Translations under genes and position numbers: made by a program
Shown: positions 17,490 through 26,576 of the stretch, piece by piece
Layout of the letters: each line of letters starts with the position of its first letter
Numbering within the stretch: position 1 is the first letter of the stretch
Assembly: GCF_008831075.1 (NCBI RefSeq)
Contig: NZ_WBJX01000001.1
Coordinates: 416,647 to 480,646, forward strand
Reading direction: 5' to 3'
Length of the DNA: 64,000 bases
Origin: Pseudoclavibacter terrae
GTDB taxonomy: Bacteria; Actinomycetota; Actinomycetes; Actinomycetales; Microbacteriaceae
Notes under the pieces: model-generated
Told to the model about the DNA's origin: nothing
Databases searched by the model: none
The model's input: only the letters and a program-made list of their open reading frames with translations

Positions 17490-18437
17490 ATGACCACCAC
17501 AACGGAACCGGCGCAGCCCAAGGCCGCGCCCGAGGGCCTGTCGCCCGAGGCGCGCAAGCTGCGCAACCGCTCACGGCTGAAGCGGACGCTCGTCGGCTGG
17601 AGCTTCATCCTCCCGAACTTCCTCGGGTTCGCCACGCTGACGCTCGTGCCCGTCATCGTGCTGTTCTACATGTCTCTCTCGAACTGGAACATCTTCGGCA
17701 CGTCCACGTTCGTCGGCTTCGACAACTTCACCCGCCTCATGGGCGACGGCAGCTTCCAGGTCGCGTTCGGCAACACCATCTACTACTCGGTGCTGCACAT
17801 CCCGCTCACGATCGTCGTGTCGCTCGGGCTCGCGCTGCTGCTCAACAACAAGCTCCGCGGCGTCGCGTTCTTCCGCACCGCCGCGTTCTTCCCCTACATC
17901 ACGTCGATCGTCGCGATCGCGCTCGTCTGGAACCTGCTCTTCAGCCCGGACTTCGGCCCCATCAACGAGGGCCTGCGCCTCATCGGCATCGACAACCCGC
18001 CAGGCTGGCTCACCTCCACGGAGTGGGCGATGCCCGCAGTGGTCATCATCAGCACGTGGCGCGACATGGGCTACTACATGGTGCTCTTCCTCGCCGCGCT
18101 GCAGACGGTGCCGCCCGAGCTGCACGAGGCGGCCCGCGTCGACGGCGCGAACGCCTGGCAGCGCTTCTGGAACGTGACGCTTCCCTGCCTGCGCCCGACG
18201 ATGTTCTTCGTCACCGTCATGCTGACGATCAACTCGCTGAAGATCTTCGACCTCATCCTCGTGCTCACCGAGGGCGGGCCGGGCCAGTCGACGACCGTCA
18301 TCTCCCAGTTCATCTACCGCAAGGGCTTCGAGGAGAACGAGTTCGGATACGCGTCAGCGGCCTCCGTCGTGCTGTTCCTGCTCTGCATCGTCGTCACGAT
18401 CATCCAGTTCATGTGGAACAAGCGGAAGGACAGCTGA
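17490..18437 (+). CDS. Sugar ABC transporter permease (MalF/UgpA type)
   Basis: The 315-residue protein has six membrane segments. The EAA loop 'ELHEAARVDGANAWQRFWNVTLPCLRP' near residue 215 contacts the ATPase. It starts at an ATG behind CAGGAG and overlaps the next permease gene (TGATG). Together with the neighbour it forms the import channel for the oligosaccharide bound by the lipoprotein upstream. Confidence 0.93.
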   Translation: MTTTTEPAQPKAAPEGLSPEARKLRNRSRLKRTLVGWSFILPNFLGFATLTLVPVIVLFYMSLSNWNIFGTSTFVGFDNFTRLMGDGSFQVAFGNTIYYSVLHIPLTIVVSLGLALLLNNKLRGVAFFRTAAFFPYITSIVAIALVWNLLFSPDFGPINEGLRLIGIDNPPGWLTSTEWAMPAVVIISTWRDMGYYMVLFLAALQTVPPELHEAARVDGANAWQRFWNVTLPCLRPTMFFVTVMLTINSLKIFDLILVLTEGGPGQSTTVISQFIYRKGFEENEFGYASAASVVLFLLCIVVTIIQFMWNKRKDS

Positions 18438-19351
18438 TGTCCCAGACCATGGCAGTCGTCCTCCCCGAGGAGACCACGACCCCCCTCTCGACCGACCACG
18501 TCGAGCCCGCGAAGCCCGCCGGCAAGAAAGAGCACAAGCTCGCTCGCGCGCTGCTCTACGTCATCCTCATCGTCGCCGCGGCCGCGATGCTCACACCGTT
18601 CTTCTGGATGATCATGAGCTCGCTCAAGGAGGCCAACGCGGTCTTCTCGGTGCCGGTCCAGTGGATCCCCGAGGTCTTCGTGTGGCAGAACTACGTCGAC
18701 ATCTGGACCAAGTCGGACATCATGACGTGGATCGGCAACACGATGATCCTGTCCGTCACCGTCACGGCCCTGCAGGTGCTCACGGGCTCGTTCGCCGCCT
18801 ACGGCTTCTCACGAATCAAGTTCCCCGGCCGCGACGTGCTGTTCCTCCTGTACGTCGGCACGATCGCCGTGCCGTGGCAGTCGTACATGATCCCGCAGTT
18901 CATCCTGCTGTCGAACGCGAACCTCTCGAACACCCTCTGGGCGATCATCCTGCTGCAGGCGTTCGGCGCCTTCGGTGTGTTCCTCATGAAGCAGTTCTAC
19001 GAGACCATCCCCATGGAGCTCTCCGAGGCGGCCCGCCTCGACGGGCTCAGCGAGTACGGCATCTGGCGGCGCATCATGCTGCCGCTGTCGATCCCGGCCA
19101 TCGCGAGCCTCTCCCTGCTGACGTTCGTGAACACCTGGAACGACTACCTCGGACCGCTCATCTACCTGCGCGACCCGAGCCTGTGGACCATGCAGCTGGG
19201 CCTCAAGAACTTCGTCTCGAGCCTCTACGACGTCGACTACGGCGTGCTCTTCGCTGGCCTCACCATCTCGGTGCTGCCCATCGCGATCGTGTTCCTCCTC
19301 GGCCAGCGGTACTTCGTCGAGGGCATCGCGACCAGCGGGATGAAGGGCTAG
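18437..19351 (+). CDS. Sugar ABC transporter permease (MalG/UgpE type)
   Basis: The 304-residue permease starts at the ATG that overlaps the upstream stop. It has the MalG-type start of the membrane domain ('LTPFFWMIMSSLKE'), the EAA loop 'MELSEAARLDGLSEYGIWRRIMLPLS', and ends in 'GQRYFVEGIATSGMKG', a typical MalG-type C-terminus. It is the second membrane subunit of the importer. Confidence 0.94.
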   Translation: MSQTMAVVLPEETTTPLSTDHVEPAKPAGKKEHKLARALLYVILIVAAAAMLTPFFWMIMSSLKEANAVFSVPVQWIPEVFVWQNYVDIWTKSDIMTWIGNTMILSVTVTALQVLTGSFAAYGFSRIKFPGRDVLFLLYVGTIAVPWQSYMIPQFILLSNANLSNTLWAIILLQAFGAFGVFLMKQFYETIPMELSEAARLDGLSEYGIWRRIMLPLSIPAIASLSLLTFVNTWNDYLGPLIYLRDPSLWTMQLGLKNFVSSLYDVDYGVLFAGLTISVLPIAIVFLLGQRYFVEGIATSGMKG

Positions 19352-19354
19352 GCC

Positions 19355-20017
19355 ATGAAGCGCATCTCGCACGGCGTCTACGCGACGGCGTTCAACGTCA
19401 CCTACCTGGCGCTCGCCGTCAACCTGATGCTCGCGGTCATGAGCCTGCCGTTCCTCGTGCTGCTCGTGACCACCGACCCGTCGCTGTCGTGGCCGCTGCT
19501 CGCGGCGAGCGCGGCGCTGACGGGGCCGGGCATCGCGGGTGCGTTCGCGACCTTCCGTGCGAATGCGGAGGGTGACACCGACGTGATCCGCGCGTTCATC
19601 AGCGGGGTGCGCCGCACCTGGAAGCGGGCGCTCGTGATCTCGGCGGTCACGTCCGCCGTCGTCACGGTCGCGCTCGTGGATGTGTTCGTGCTCGTCCCGA
19701 CGGGCATCGGCGTCCTCCTCGTGCCCCTGCTCGTCGTCGTCACGATCCTGACGCTCGCGACCGCAGCCGTGACGCTCGTGGCCATCACGCAGGCCGAGGA
19801 CACGCGCCTGCCGACCCTGGCGCGCGCATCCCTCTTCCTCGCCGTGCGCCGCTGGCCGCTGACCTTCGCATCGTTCGCGATCGTCGGCGTCCAGGCCGCC
19901 GTGCTCACGGCGGCACCGGCCATCGCCATCGGCATCACCACCGCCGCCTGCCTCTACGTCGTCTGGGCTGGCGGACGCTACACCCTGCAGCAGGCACCCG
20001 CGCGCGTCGCGGCCTGA
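19355..20017 (+). CDS. DUF624 (YesL-like) membrane protein
   Basis: The 220-residue protein has about five hydrophobic segments and the DUF624 pattern 'NVTYLALAVNLMLAVMSLPF'. YesL-type genes commonly accompany oligosaccharide ABC importers and uronyl hydrolases, for example in the Bacillus rhamnogalacturonan locus. Its role is unknown. It starts 3 bp after the permease stop, so it is clearly in the operon. Confidence 0.8.
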   Translation: MKRISHGVYATAFNVTYLALAVNLMLAVMSLPFLVLLVTTDPSLSWPLLAASAALTGPGIAGAFATFRANAEGDTDVIRAFISGVRRTWKRALVISAVTSAVVTVALVDVFVLVPTGIGVLLVPLLVVVTILTLATAAVTLVAITQAEDTRLPTLARASLFLAVRRWPLTFASFAIVGVQAAVLTAAPAIAIGITTAACLYVVWAGGRYTLQQAPARVAA

Positions 20018-20049
20018 TCGACCTCTCGAACTCTCACGAAGGAACACCC

Positions 20050-21219
20050 ATGACTTTCGCGCCCGCATCCACGACCGTGGAGAACGCGCTGGCAGCGGCC
20101 ACGGACACCGTTCGACGCAACATCGAAGCGTTCGGCGCCGCCTACCCGGACGACACGACCAGCGACAACAAGTACCCGCTGCGCCCCGCGACCGACCTCT
20201 TCGCGGAAGGCGCGAACCGTGGCTGGACCACCAGCTTCTGGCCGGGCATGATGTGGCTCGCCGGCGACGTCACGGGCGACGCCGACTTCCACGAGGCCGC
20301 GCTTGCGCACGCCGCCGACTTCGAGCGGCGCCTGTACGCAGACGAGGACCTCGAGACGCACGACCTCGGCTTCCTCTACTCGCTCTCCGTCGTCACGGCG
20401 TGGAAGCAGACCGGCGACGAGCGCTGGCGCACGGCCGGCATCAAGGCAGGCGAGCGCCTCATGACGCGCTTCCTCGAGCCGGCCGGCATCCTGCAGGCCT
20501 GGGGCGACCTCAGCGACCCCGCGCAGCGGGGGCGCGCCATCATCGACAGCCTCATGAACATGCCCCTGCTCAGCTGGGTGGGCGAGCAGACGGGCGACCC
20601 CCGGTATGCGGACGCGGTGCGCCGTCACACGGAGCAGCTGCGCACGCAGATCTTCCGCGCAGACGACTCCACGTTCCACACGTTCTACTGGGATGCGGAG
20701 ACCGGCGAGCCCCTGCGCGGCGGCACCGAGCAGGGTGCGTTCGACGAGTCGTGCTGGGCGCGCGGCGAGGCGTGGGGCATCTACGGCTTCGCGCTCAACT
20801 CGCAGACGGTCGGCGACCCGCGGCAGCTCGAGGCGGCCTGGCGGTGCGCGGACTACTACCTCGCCCACCTGCCGAGCGACGGCATCCCCTACTGGGACCT
20901 CGTGTACACCGAGGGCAGCGACGCGCCCCGCGACAGCTCGGCCGCCGCGATCGCCGCGTGCGGGTTCTTCGAGCTCGCCGCCGTCGAGCCCGACCCCGAG
21001 CGCTCCGCTCGCGCGCTGCAGGCGGCGCACACCCAGATCGACGCGCTCATCGCCGAAGCCGCCCCGCAGCCGCCCGAGTCCTCCGACGCGCTCCTCCTGC
21101 ACGGCGTCTATGACCTGCCGAAGCTCGTCGGCGTCGACGAGGGAACCCTCTGGGGCGACTACTTCTACCTCGAGGCGCTGACCCGCGCCTCCCGCCCCGA
21201 CTGGAAGCGCTACTGGTGA
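20050..21219 (+). CDS. Unsaturated glucuronyl hydrolase, GH88 family
   Basis: The 389-residue (alpha/alpha)6-barrel protein shows the family motifs 'TTSFWPGMMWLAGD', 'THDLGFLYS' (catalytic-type Asp near residue 107), 'IIDSLMNMPLL' (second Asp near 165) and 'DESCWARGEAWGIYGF'. GH88 enzymes hydrate the 4,5-double bond of unsaturated uronic acid at the non-reducing end of lyase products, releasing 4-deoxy-5-ketouronate. This fits between the lyase/importer and the KduD-KdgK-Eda route. There is no signal peptide, so it acts in the cytoplasm. Confidence 0.92.
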   Translation: MTFAPASTTVENALAAATDTVRRNIEAFGAAYPDDTTSDNKYPLRPATDLFAEGANRGWTTSFWPGMMWLAGDVTGDADFHEAALAHAADFERRLYADEDLETHDLGFLYSLSVVTAWKQTGDERWRTAGIKAGERLMTRFLEPAGILQAWGDLSDPAQRGRAIIDSLMNMPLLSWVGEQTGDPRYADAVRRHTEQLRTQIFRADDSTFHTFYWDAETGEPLRGGTEQGAFDESCWARGEAWGIYGFALNSQTVGDPRQLEAAWRCADYYLAHLPSDGIPYWDLVYTEGSDAPRDSSAAAIAACGFFELAAVEPDPERSARALQAAHTQIDALIAEAAPQPPESSDALLLHGVYDLPKLVGVDEGTLWGDYFYLEALTRASRPDWKRYW

Positions 21220-21247
21220 GCGGCGGCATGAACGAGGGAGTCTGCGC

Positions 21248-22108
21248 ATGAGGATCGTCACCTGGGACCGCGCTGGTGTCAGCGTGCCCGCAGCGCTCGT
21301 CGCCTCGGGCGACGGCGACCGGCTGGTCGACCTGTCCGGGGTCGTCGCCTCGACGCTCGAGCTGCTCACGGATGAGCGGGCGCTGGCGGATGCACGTGCC
21401 GTCGTCGACGCGGCTGACCCGTCCAGCCTTCCCGCGCGCGACGGCGAGCGCCTGCTCGCGCCGGTCACACCGCGCGTGCTGCTGTGCATCGGCTACAACT
21501 ACCGCGGCCACGTGGTCGCGGGCGGAGAAGGGCAGCCCGACCCGGAGCATCCGGACGTGTTCGTGAAGACCGCCAACACGACGCTCGGGCCGGACGACGC
21601 CGTCGTCCTGCCGCCGCAGAGCGACGACGTCGACTACGAGGGCGAGATCGGGGTGGTCATCGGGCGCACGGCGCACGCCGTCTCCGCGGAGGACGCCCTC
21701 GACCACGTCGCCGGCTACACGCTGGTCAACGACGTGTCTGCCCGCGACTGGCAAAACCGCACGAGTCAGTGGACGCTCGGCAAGTGCTTCGACGGCTTCG
21801 CGCCCATCGGGCCGGCGATCGTGACGGCCGACGAGATCGCGGACCCCGCAGACCTGCTCGTCGAGGTCATCCGCGACGGGAAGACGACCGTCTCGCAGAG
21901 CACGTCGACGCTCATCTTCCCGTTCGCGGAGATCGTGTCATACGTCTCGCAGTCCATCACGCTCCAGCCGGGCGACGTCATCGCAACCGGGTCACCGCAG
22001 AAGCTGCCGGATGCCCTGCAAGAGCATCGTGCGCTCGCCGACGGGGACTCCGTGCGCATTCGCGTGGCCGGTATCGGGGAGCTCGTGACGGTGTTCCGCA
22101 GCGCCTGA
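21248..22108 (+). CDS. Fumarylacetoacetate hydrolase (FAH) family protein
   Basis: The 286-residue protein has the FAH fold signature: 'LLCIGYNYRGHV', 'VFVKTANTTLGPDD', the metal ligands in 'DYEGEIGVVIG', and 'YTLVNDVSARDWQ'. FAH enzymes hydrolyse or decarboxylate 2-keto acids, and some act on 2,4-diketo-3-deoxy sugar acids. As the last gene of the uronate operon it may handle a keto-deoxy sugar acid, but the substrate is not known. Confidence 0.88.
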   Translation: MRIVTWDRAGVSVPAALVASGDGDRLVDLSGVVASTLELLTDERALADARAVVDAADPSSLPARDGERLLAPVTPRVLLCIGYNYRGHVVAGGEGQPDPEHPDVFVKTANTTLGPDDAVVLPPQSDDVDYEGEIGVVIGRTAHAVSAEDALDHVAGYTLVNDVSARDWQNRTSQWTLGKCFDGFAPIGPAIVTADEIADPADLLVEVIRDGKTTVSQSTSTLIFPFAEIVSYVSQSITLQPGDVIATGSPQKLPDALQEHRALADGDSVRIRVAGIGELVTVFRSA

Positions 22109-22147
22109 GAGCCGCGGCCGGGTTCGGCGCTCGCGCCGCTCCCGCCG

Positions 22148-22408
22148 CTACGGCGTCGGCGTCTCGCTCATCGAGGGGGTCGGTGTCGGCGAGTCGGTGG
22201 TCGACTCCGTCTCCTCGGGATCGGGGGAGACCGTCATCGTGTCGTCCTCGTCCGCGGTCTCCTCGGTCGTCGAAGTCGGTACCCCGGTGTCGGGGGAGAT
22301 CGGGCTCTGCACGACCTCGTCGCCACCGCAACCGGCCAGCAGGAGGGAAGCAGCGAGCGCCGCGGAGGCGGCGAGGGCAGTCCGTAGGGTCTTGGATGTT
22401 GATGTCAT
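22148..22408 (-). CDS. Small secreted lipoprotein with acidic Thr/Ser/Pro tail
   Basis: The 86-residue protein starts at the ATG at 22408 (MTSTSKTLR) and has a lipobox 'LLLAGCGG'. The mature part is unstructured, rich in Thr, Ser, Glu, Asp and Pro, and contains repeated TESTTD/SPTPTPS elements. No clear SD is visible and I recognise no family. It converges with the FAH gene. Confidence 0.65.
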   Translation of the reverse strand: MTSTSKTLRTALAASAALAASLLLAGCGGDEVVQSPISPDTGVPTSTTEETADEDDTMTVSPDPEETESTTDSPTPTPSMSETPTP

Positions 22409-22541
22409 GTGTCCAGTGAAGACAAGCCACCTGGGAAGTCCGTTCCCCTTGACACGGTGACGTGCGCTCGTTCTCACCGACCTCATCCGCCCGGAGTCAA
22501 TACTGACGGGAAACTCGGGTTGGGTTCCTAGCGTTGGCGCC

Positions 22542-24089
22542 ATGAGCGAAGCGAAGCCCCTTGCAGACCGTCACGGAATCTGGGCCGCCCTCGGGCAGCA
22601 CACCGCCGCACACGACCGAGCACCGGAGGCGGTGGGCGGCGACGCCTATGACGTGCTGGTGGTCGGCGCTGGGATCACGGGGCTCACGAGCGCCGTGCTG
22701 CTCGCCGAGTCGGGCTTGCGGGTGGGCGTGCTGGAAGCCCACGACCTGCGCGCTTCTGCGACCGTCAACAGCACGGGCAAGCTCTCGCTGCTGCACGGCC
22801 AGACGCTGAGCTCGCTGCGCAGCAAGCGGGGTGATGAGGTCGCGGCCGCCTACGTGCAGGGCAATCTCGCGGCCATCGACTGGGCGAGGGCGTTCTGCGC
22901 GGCGCGGCAGGTGCCTCTGCAGGAGCGCACCTCCATCCTCTTCTCGCGCACGGAGCAGGGCGTGAAGCAGGTGGCGCAGCAGCGGGAGGCGGCGGAAGCG
23001 CTCCGCCTTCCCGTGGGCACCGAGGTCGCCGCGGAGCTGCCGTTCGAGATCCTCGACGCCGTCACCCTCGACGGCGGCCTGCAGCTCAACCCGTACGAAC
23101 TGATCCTCGCGCTCGTCGAACGGGCCACCGAGCTCGGCGTGCACCTCTCCCTCAACACGCGCGTCACGCGCGTCGACCACCACCGCACGCATGTCGACGT
23201 GCACGCGAGCCGCGCCGGCCGCGACCTCTCCGTGCGCGGCGGGCACGTCATCATCGGGACCGGCTTCCCCATCGTCGACCGCAGCGCCGAGTTCACGACC
23301 CTCACCGCCTACCGCTCCTACGCGCTCGGCTTCGAGACCGGGATGCCGCTGCTCACCGGCATGTACCTGGGCCTCGACCGCGAGACCATCTCGCTGCGCG
23401 AGTACACCACCGCGGGACGACACCACCTCGTGGTCGGCGGGGCAGGCCACAAGGTCGGCGCCAGCGTCTCCTCCCGCGAGCGCGTGGATGCCCTCAGCCA
23501 GTGGGGTCAGGAGACGTTCGGGCTGGTGGCCCCCGAGAAGTACCGCTGGTCGGCGCAGGACTACGAGGAGCCGGACGCGGCACCGTCCTCCGGCGTCGCC
23601 AACCCGGTCCATCCGCGCATCCTCTACGCCACCGGATACAACAAGTGGGGGCTCTCGAACGGCATCGCCGCAGCGCACGACCTGCGTGGCCGGATCCTCG
23701 ACGAGCGAGCGGAATGGATGCACACGCTCTACGACCGGCGGGTCACCACTTCGAAGCTTGGCGGTCTGGTCGCCCGCGGCGCGGAGGTCGGCGTGACCGC
23801 GGTCGGCGACTGGGCGCGGGCGGAGCTCTCCACGCCGGAGGCGCATCCGGCGGAAGGGGAGGGGAGCGTCGGTCGTTCTGGCGGCGTGCCGGTGGCCGTG
23901 AGCACGGTCGACGGGGTCACCCGCTCGGTGTCGGCGGTCTGCACGCACCTCGGCGGCGTGCTGCGCTGGAACGACGAGGACTGCTCGTGGGACTGCCCGC
24001 TGCACGCGTCCCGCTTCGCGCCTGATGGGACGCGGATCGAGGGGCCGGCGACGTCCGACCTCCCGTCTCGAGACGCCGACGAGGCGTAG
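22542..24089 (+). CDS. FAD-dependent oxidoreductase with C-terminal Rieske [2Fe-2S] domain
   Basis: The 515-residue protein opens with a DAO-type FAD site 'DVLVVGAGITGLTSAVLLAESG' near residue 40. From about residue 410 a Rieske domain has the ligand sets 'CTHLGG' and 'CPLHASRF' (CxH...CxxH), both intact. This architecture (DadA-like oxidoreductase plus Rieske) is common in actinobacteria. The substrate is unknown. The middle has 'YATGYNKWGLSNGIAAA', characteristic of the family. A TAGCGT box 7 nt before the ATG suggests a leaderless transcript. Confidence 0.88.
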   Translation: MSEAKPLADRHGIWAALGQHTAAHDRAPEAVGGDAYDVLVVGAGITGLTSAVLLAESGLRVGVLEAHDLRASATVNSTGKLSLLHGQTLSSLRSKRGDEVAAAYVQGNLAAIDWARAFCAARQVPLQERTSILFSRTEQGVKQVAQQREAAEALRLPVGTEVAAELPFEILDAVTLDGGLQLNPYELILALVERATELGVHLSLNTRVTRVDHHRTHVDVHASRAGRDLSVRGGHVIIGTGFPIVDRSAEFTTLTAYRSYALGFETGMPLLTGMYLGLDRETISLREYTTAGRHHLVVGGAGHKVGASVSSRERVDALSQWGQETFGLVAPEKYRWSAQDYEEPDAAPSSGVANPVHPRILYATGYNKWGLSNGIAAAHDLRGRILDERAEWMHTLYDRRVTTSKLGGLVARGAEVGVTAVGDWARAELSTPEAHPAEGEGSVGRSGGVPVAVSTVDGVTRSVSAVCTHLGGVLRWNDEDCSWDCPLHASRFAPDGTRIEGPATSDLPSRDADEA

Positions 24090-24315
24090 CCGCGCATCCC
24101 GGAGCGCCGGAACGCGCGCCAGGGTAGCGGTGCCAGCGTCGTTGCGCCAGGAGAACGGTGCAATTGCTGGGCGGCGACAGACTAGAGGCACCCGTCGTCG
24201 GCTCCTGGCTCGATCCCCCGACTGGGCGTCCACGATGTGGACCCCTGGGCCAGGAGCCGTCGCCGGGGTGATCTGAGCAGGTCAGCCCCATGCCCCCGAC
24301 GCGAAGCCAGGTCCT

Positions 24316-24660
24316 ATGCGCTCCCACCCGTTCCAGCTGCCCGCGTTCGACGCGAGCGCGCTGCGGCTGTCCACCGCGCTGCCGGCGGAGCCGCCTGTGG
24401 TCGCGGCGTTCCCGTCTTCCATCGATCTGATGGTCACGGGTGCCGTGGTGAGCGTGGCGGTGCTGTTCGTCGTCGGGGTCTGGGTCGCCGCGGCGATGCG
24501 GTTGCGCAGCGGACAGCGGATGTCCCTGGACCTGGTGGGACGAGTGGAGCGGGCTCAGCGGATCAATCGTGCGGCCACCATCTCGACGCTGCTCGCCTCG
24601 GGCGTGATGATCGCGCTGCTCGTCGTGTGGGTGATCGTCAGCCTGATCTGGCTGTCCTAG
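24316..24660 (+). CDS. Small membrane protein with two transmembrane segments
   Basis: The 114-residue protein has hydrophobic helices near residues 35-55 and 90-112 separated by a basic, Gln-rich loop ('MRLRSGQRMSLDLVGRVERAQRIN'). No family is recognised and the SD is weak. It stands alone between the Rieske oxidoreductase gene and a minus-strand gene. Confidence 0.55.
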   Translation: MRSHPFQLPAFDASALRLSTALPAEPPVVAAFPSSIDLMVTGAVVSVAVLFVVGVWVAAAMRLRSGQRMSLDLVGRVERAQRINRAATISTLLASGVMIALLVVWVIVSLIWLS

Positions 24661-24735
24661 GCGCGGACCACACGGCCCGGGCCGGTCCGGAGGAGAGGGC
24701 GGGCGCGGCCTGGTGGGCACTGCTGGGCCGCGCGG

Positions 24736-25068
24736 TCAGCGCGTGGGCCCGGAGATCTTCGCGCGCGTGCGACGGGCGACGACGGGGCTCACGCGACTGG
24801 TCGACGGCTTCTCGCCGGTCGAGGCGCGACGGGTGGCCAGTTGCGCCTCCCCTTCGCAGCAGGCCGCGACGAGCGATTCGATCGCCCGCTCGAGCTGCAC
24901 GTGCTGGCTGATCTCGATGCCGGTGTCCACGCGTGCGCCGCGGAGGACGACGTGCACGCCCTCGACGTCGACGATGAATCCGAGCGGCACCCCTTCGCGT
25001 TCGAGGGCGACGGTGCCTGCCGTGGTCTGCGTGAGTTCGTATCCGGTCAATGCGGAGATGGGAATCAT
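24736..25068 (-). CDS. Hypothetical protein
   Basis: The 110-residue protein starts at the ATG at 25068 behind AGGAG (MIPISALTGYELTQTTAG). The much longer open frame upstream on this strand is only antisense to the ATP-grasp gene and is rejected. The first 80 residues look like a small alpha/beta domain ('REGVPLGFIVDVEGVHVVLRGARVDTGIEI'). The last 25 are basic and Arg/Ser/Thr-rich. No family is recognised. Confidence 0.65.
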   Translation of the reverse strand: MIPISALTGYELTQTTAGTVALEREGVPLGFIVDVEGVHVVLRGARVDTGIEISQHVQLERAIESLVAACCEGEAQLATRRASTGEKPSTSRVSPVVARRTRAKISGPTR

Positions 25069-25311
25069 GGGGGAGCTCCTCTGCCGTTCCCAGAAAGCGT
25101 GACGGGGCGGTCTGGGAGGAGCTTGGAGATTGACGGGTTTTCGACCGGGGCTGACAGCTACATCGGCGAACGCACCACCATGACCAGGCATTTTGTCGCC
25201 AGCGGCGTCGTTGCTAGCTGATCCAAGAAATTTGCGCAAGCCCCCGGGGTAATCCGGTCGCACGGCAGGGCGTGACGCGGTTGACCGCGAGATGCGCGGC
25301 ACACTAGGCGG

Positions 25312-26229
25312 ATGCGCGCACCGATCACCCCCTGGCGACGCCGGTTCCGTCGATGGCGGGAGCACAGTCGCCTCGTGCGCGTGTGGCGTCTCGCACGCAC
25401 CGCGAATCCGGTGACGTTCACGGACAAGGTGCGCTACAAAATGCTGCGCGATCGGCGGCAGCTCATCGTGACCTTCGCCGACAAGGCCGCCGTGCGGGGC
25501 TACGTGGAGGCGGCCGTCGGCGCGCGGTACCTCCCGAAGGCCTACGGGGTGCTCGACGACCCTCGCGAGCTGGAGGCCCTCGAGCTGCCTGAGTCGTACG
25601 TCGTCAAGCCGACGCACGGCTCCGGCGCCGTGGTCGTCGTCTCGCCCGCAGCGCCGGCGGAGGCGCGGCTGCCGGAAGCCAGATGGGGGTGGGTGTACGC
25701 GCACGTGCGTCCGGAGCACGCGAACCGGGAGCACCTCGCCGCGATCGGCGAGGGGTGGGTGTCGAAGCTGTACGGCCAAGGCCCCAACAAGGAGTGGGTG
25801 TACGGGCGGATGCCGCGCCGCGTGCTGGTCGAGGAGTATCTCGTCGGCGAGGACGGCGCGGTGCCCGAGGACTTCAAGTTCTTCGTCTTCCACGGGGTGG
25901 TGCACTTCGTGCAGGTCGACGGCGGGCGGTTCGGCGAGCGGACGCAGGATTTCTTCCGACCCGATTGGACGCACCTCGACATGTCCGGCGGTCTGCCCTG
26001 GCGGTCGCCGACTCCTCCTCGGCCCGCCCGACTCGACGAGATGCTGCAGATCGCGGCGAGACTTGGCGCGGAGACCGACTTCGTGCGCGTCGACCTGTAC
26101 CACCTGCCGGATCGGGTCATCTTCGGAGAGCTGACGAACTACCCGGCCGGTGGCGACAGCCCCTTCGAGCCCGAGAGCTGGAACGCGGTCTTCGGCGAGC
26201 CCTGGAGGGTCCCGCGCCGCTACCGCTGA
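25312..26229 (+). CDS. TupA-like ATP-grasp protein
   Basis: The 305-residue protein has ATP-grasp elements: 'ANPVTFTDKVRYKMLRDRR' at the start, the P-loop-like 'SYVVKPTHGSGAVVVVS' near residue 95, 'VLVEEYLVGEDG' near 175, 'DFKFFVFHG' and the metal-binding end 'DFVRVDLYHLPDRVIFGELTNYPAGG'. These match the TupA-like family found in polysaccharide or teichuronopeptide synthesis. It probably ligates an amino acid to a carboxylate on a cell-surface polymer. The gene stands alone. Confidence 0.85.
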   Translation: MRAPITPWRRRFRRWREHSRLVRVWRLARTANPVTFTDKVRYKMLRDRRQLIVTFADKAAVRGYVEAAVGARYLPKAYGVLDDPRELEALELPESYVVKPTHGSGAVVVVSPAAPAEARLPEARWGWVYAHVRPEHANREHLAAIGEGWVSKLYGQGPNKEWVYGRMPRRVLVEEYLVGEDGAVPEDFKFFVFHGVVHFVQVDGGRFGERTQDFFRPDWTHLDMSGGLPWRSPTPPRPARLDEMLQIAARLGAETDFVRVDLYHLPDRVIFGELTNYPAGGDSPFEPESWNAVFGEPWRVPRRYR

Positions 26230-26576
26230 ACCACACCCCGCCCGCACACCTGCCTGCCCGCAGACCTGGGCCTTGCGCACCGCAGCTCGCGCGGAGGGAT
26301 GCACAACCCCCAGGTCTGCTGCACACCCATTCGCAGACCTGGCAGTTGCGCACCGCGCTGGGCACATTCACCCGTCCAACGCCCACGTCTGTCGCGGGAC
26401 AGCGGGCAGGTGGCGGGGCAGTCGAGCACGCAGGTGCGCGCCCGCGGATCAGCTTGCGTCCGGGTGGCACCCAGGCGATCGCAGGATGCGCGGGGGAATG
26501 TGGGTGCGTTCGGCTCCTGGCCGGGCGCTCACGACCTCCACAGCACCGCGGCGGCTGCCGCACGGAAAGGACCACG
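26230..26576. other. Non-coding gap with palindromic repeats
   Basis: The 347-bp gap holds a 60-bp palindrome and a degenerate second copy, then GC-rich sequence up to the SD of a 61-codon gene. I see no further coding sequence here. Confidence 0.6.
26260..26319. repeat. 60-bp palindromic element
   Basis: The ends GCAGACCTGG and CCAGGTCTGC are a perfect inverted repeat, and inner parts (TTGCGCAC versus ATGCACAA) partly pair as well. The left arm recurs at 26333-26356 with 24 of 27 identical bases, followed by a decayed right arm ending near 26395. Confidence 0.75.

Noticed and set aside
17426-19351. Missing ABC ATPase as a gene loss
   Set aside because: Sugar importers of actinobacteria often lack a local ATPase and use a shared one, so the absence does not signal a broken operon.
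24736-26367. 543-codon open frame on the minus strand
   Set aside because: Most of it is antisense to the ATP-grasp gene and its translation is Arg/Pro/His-rich without motifs. Only the last 110 codons, with an SD at 25068, look real and are annotated.
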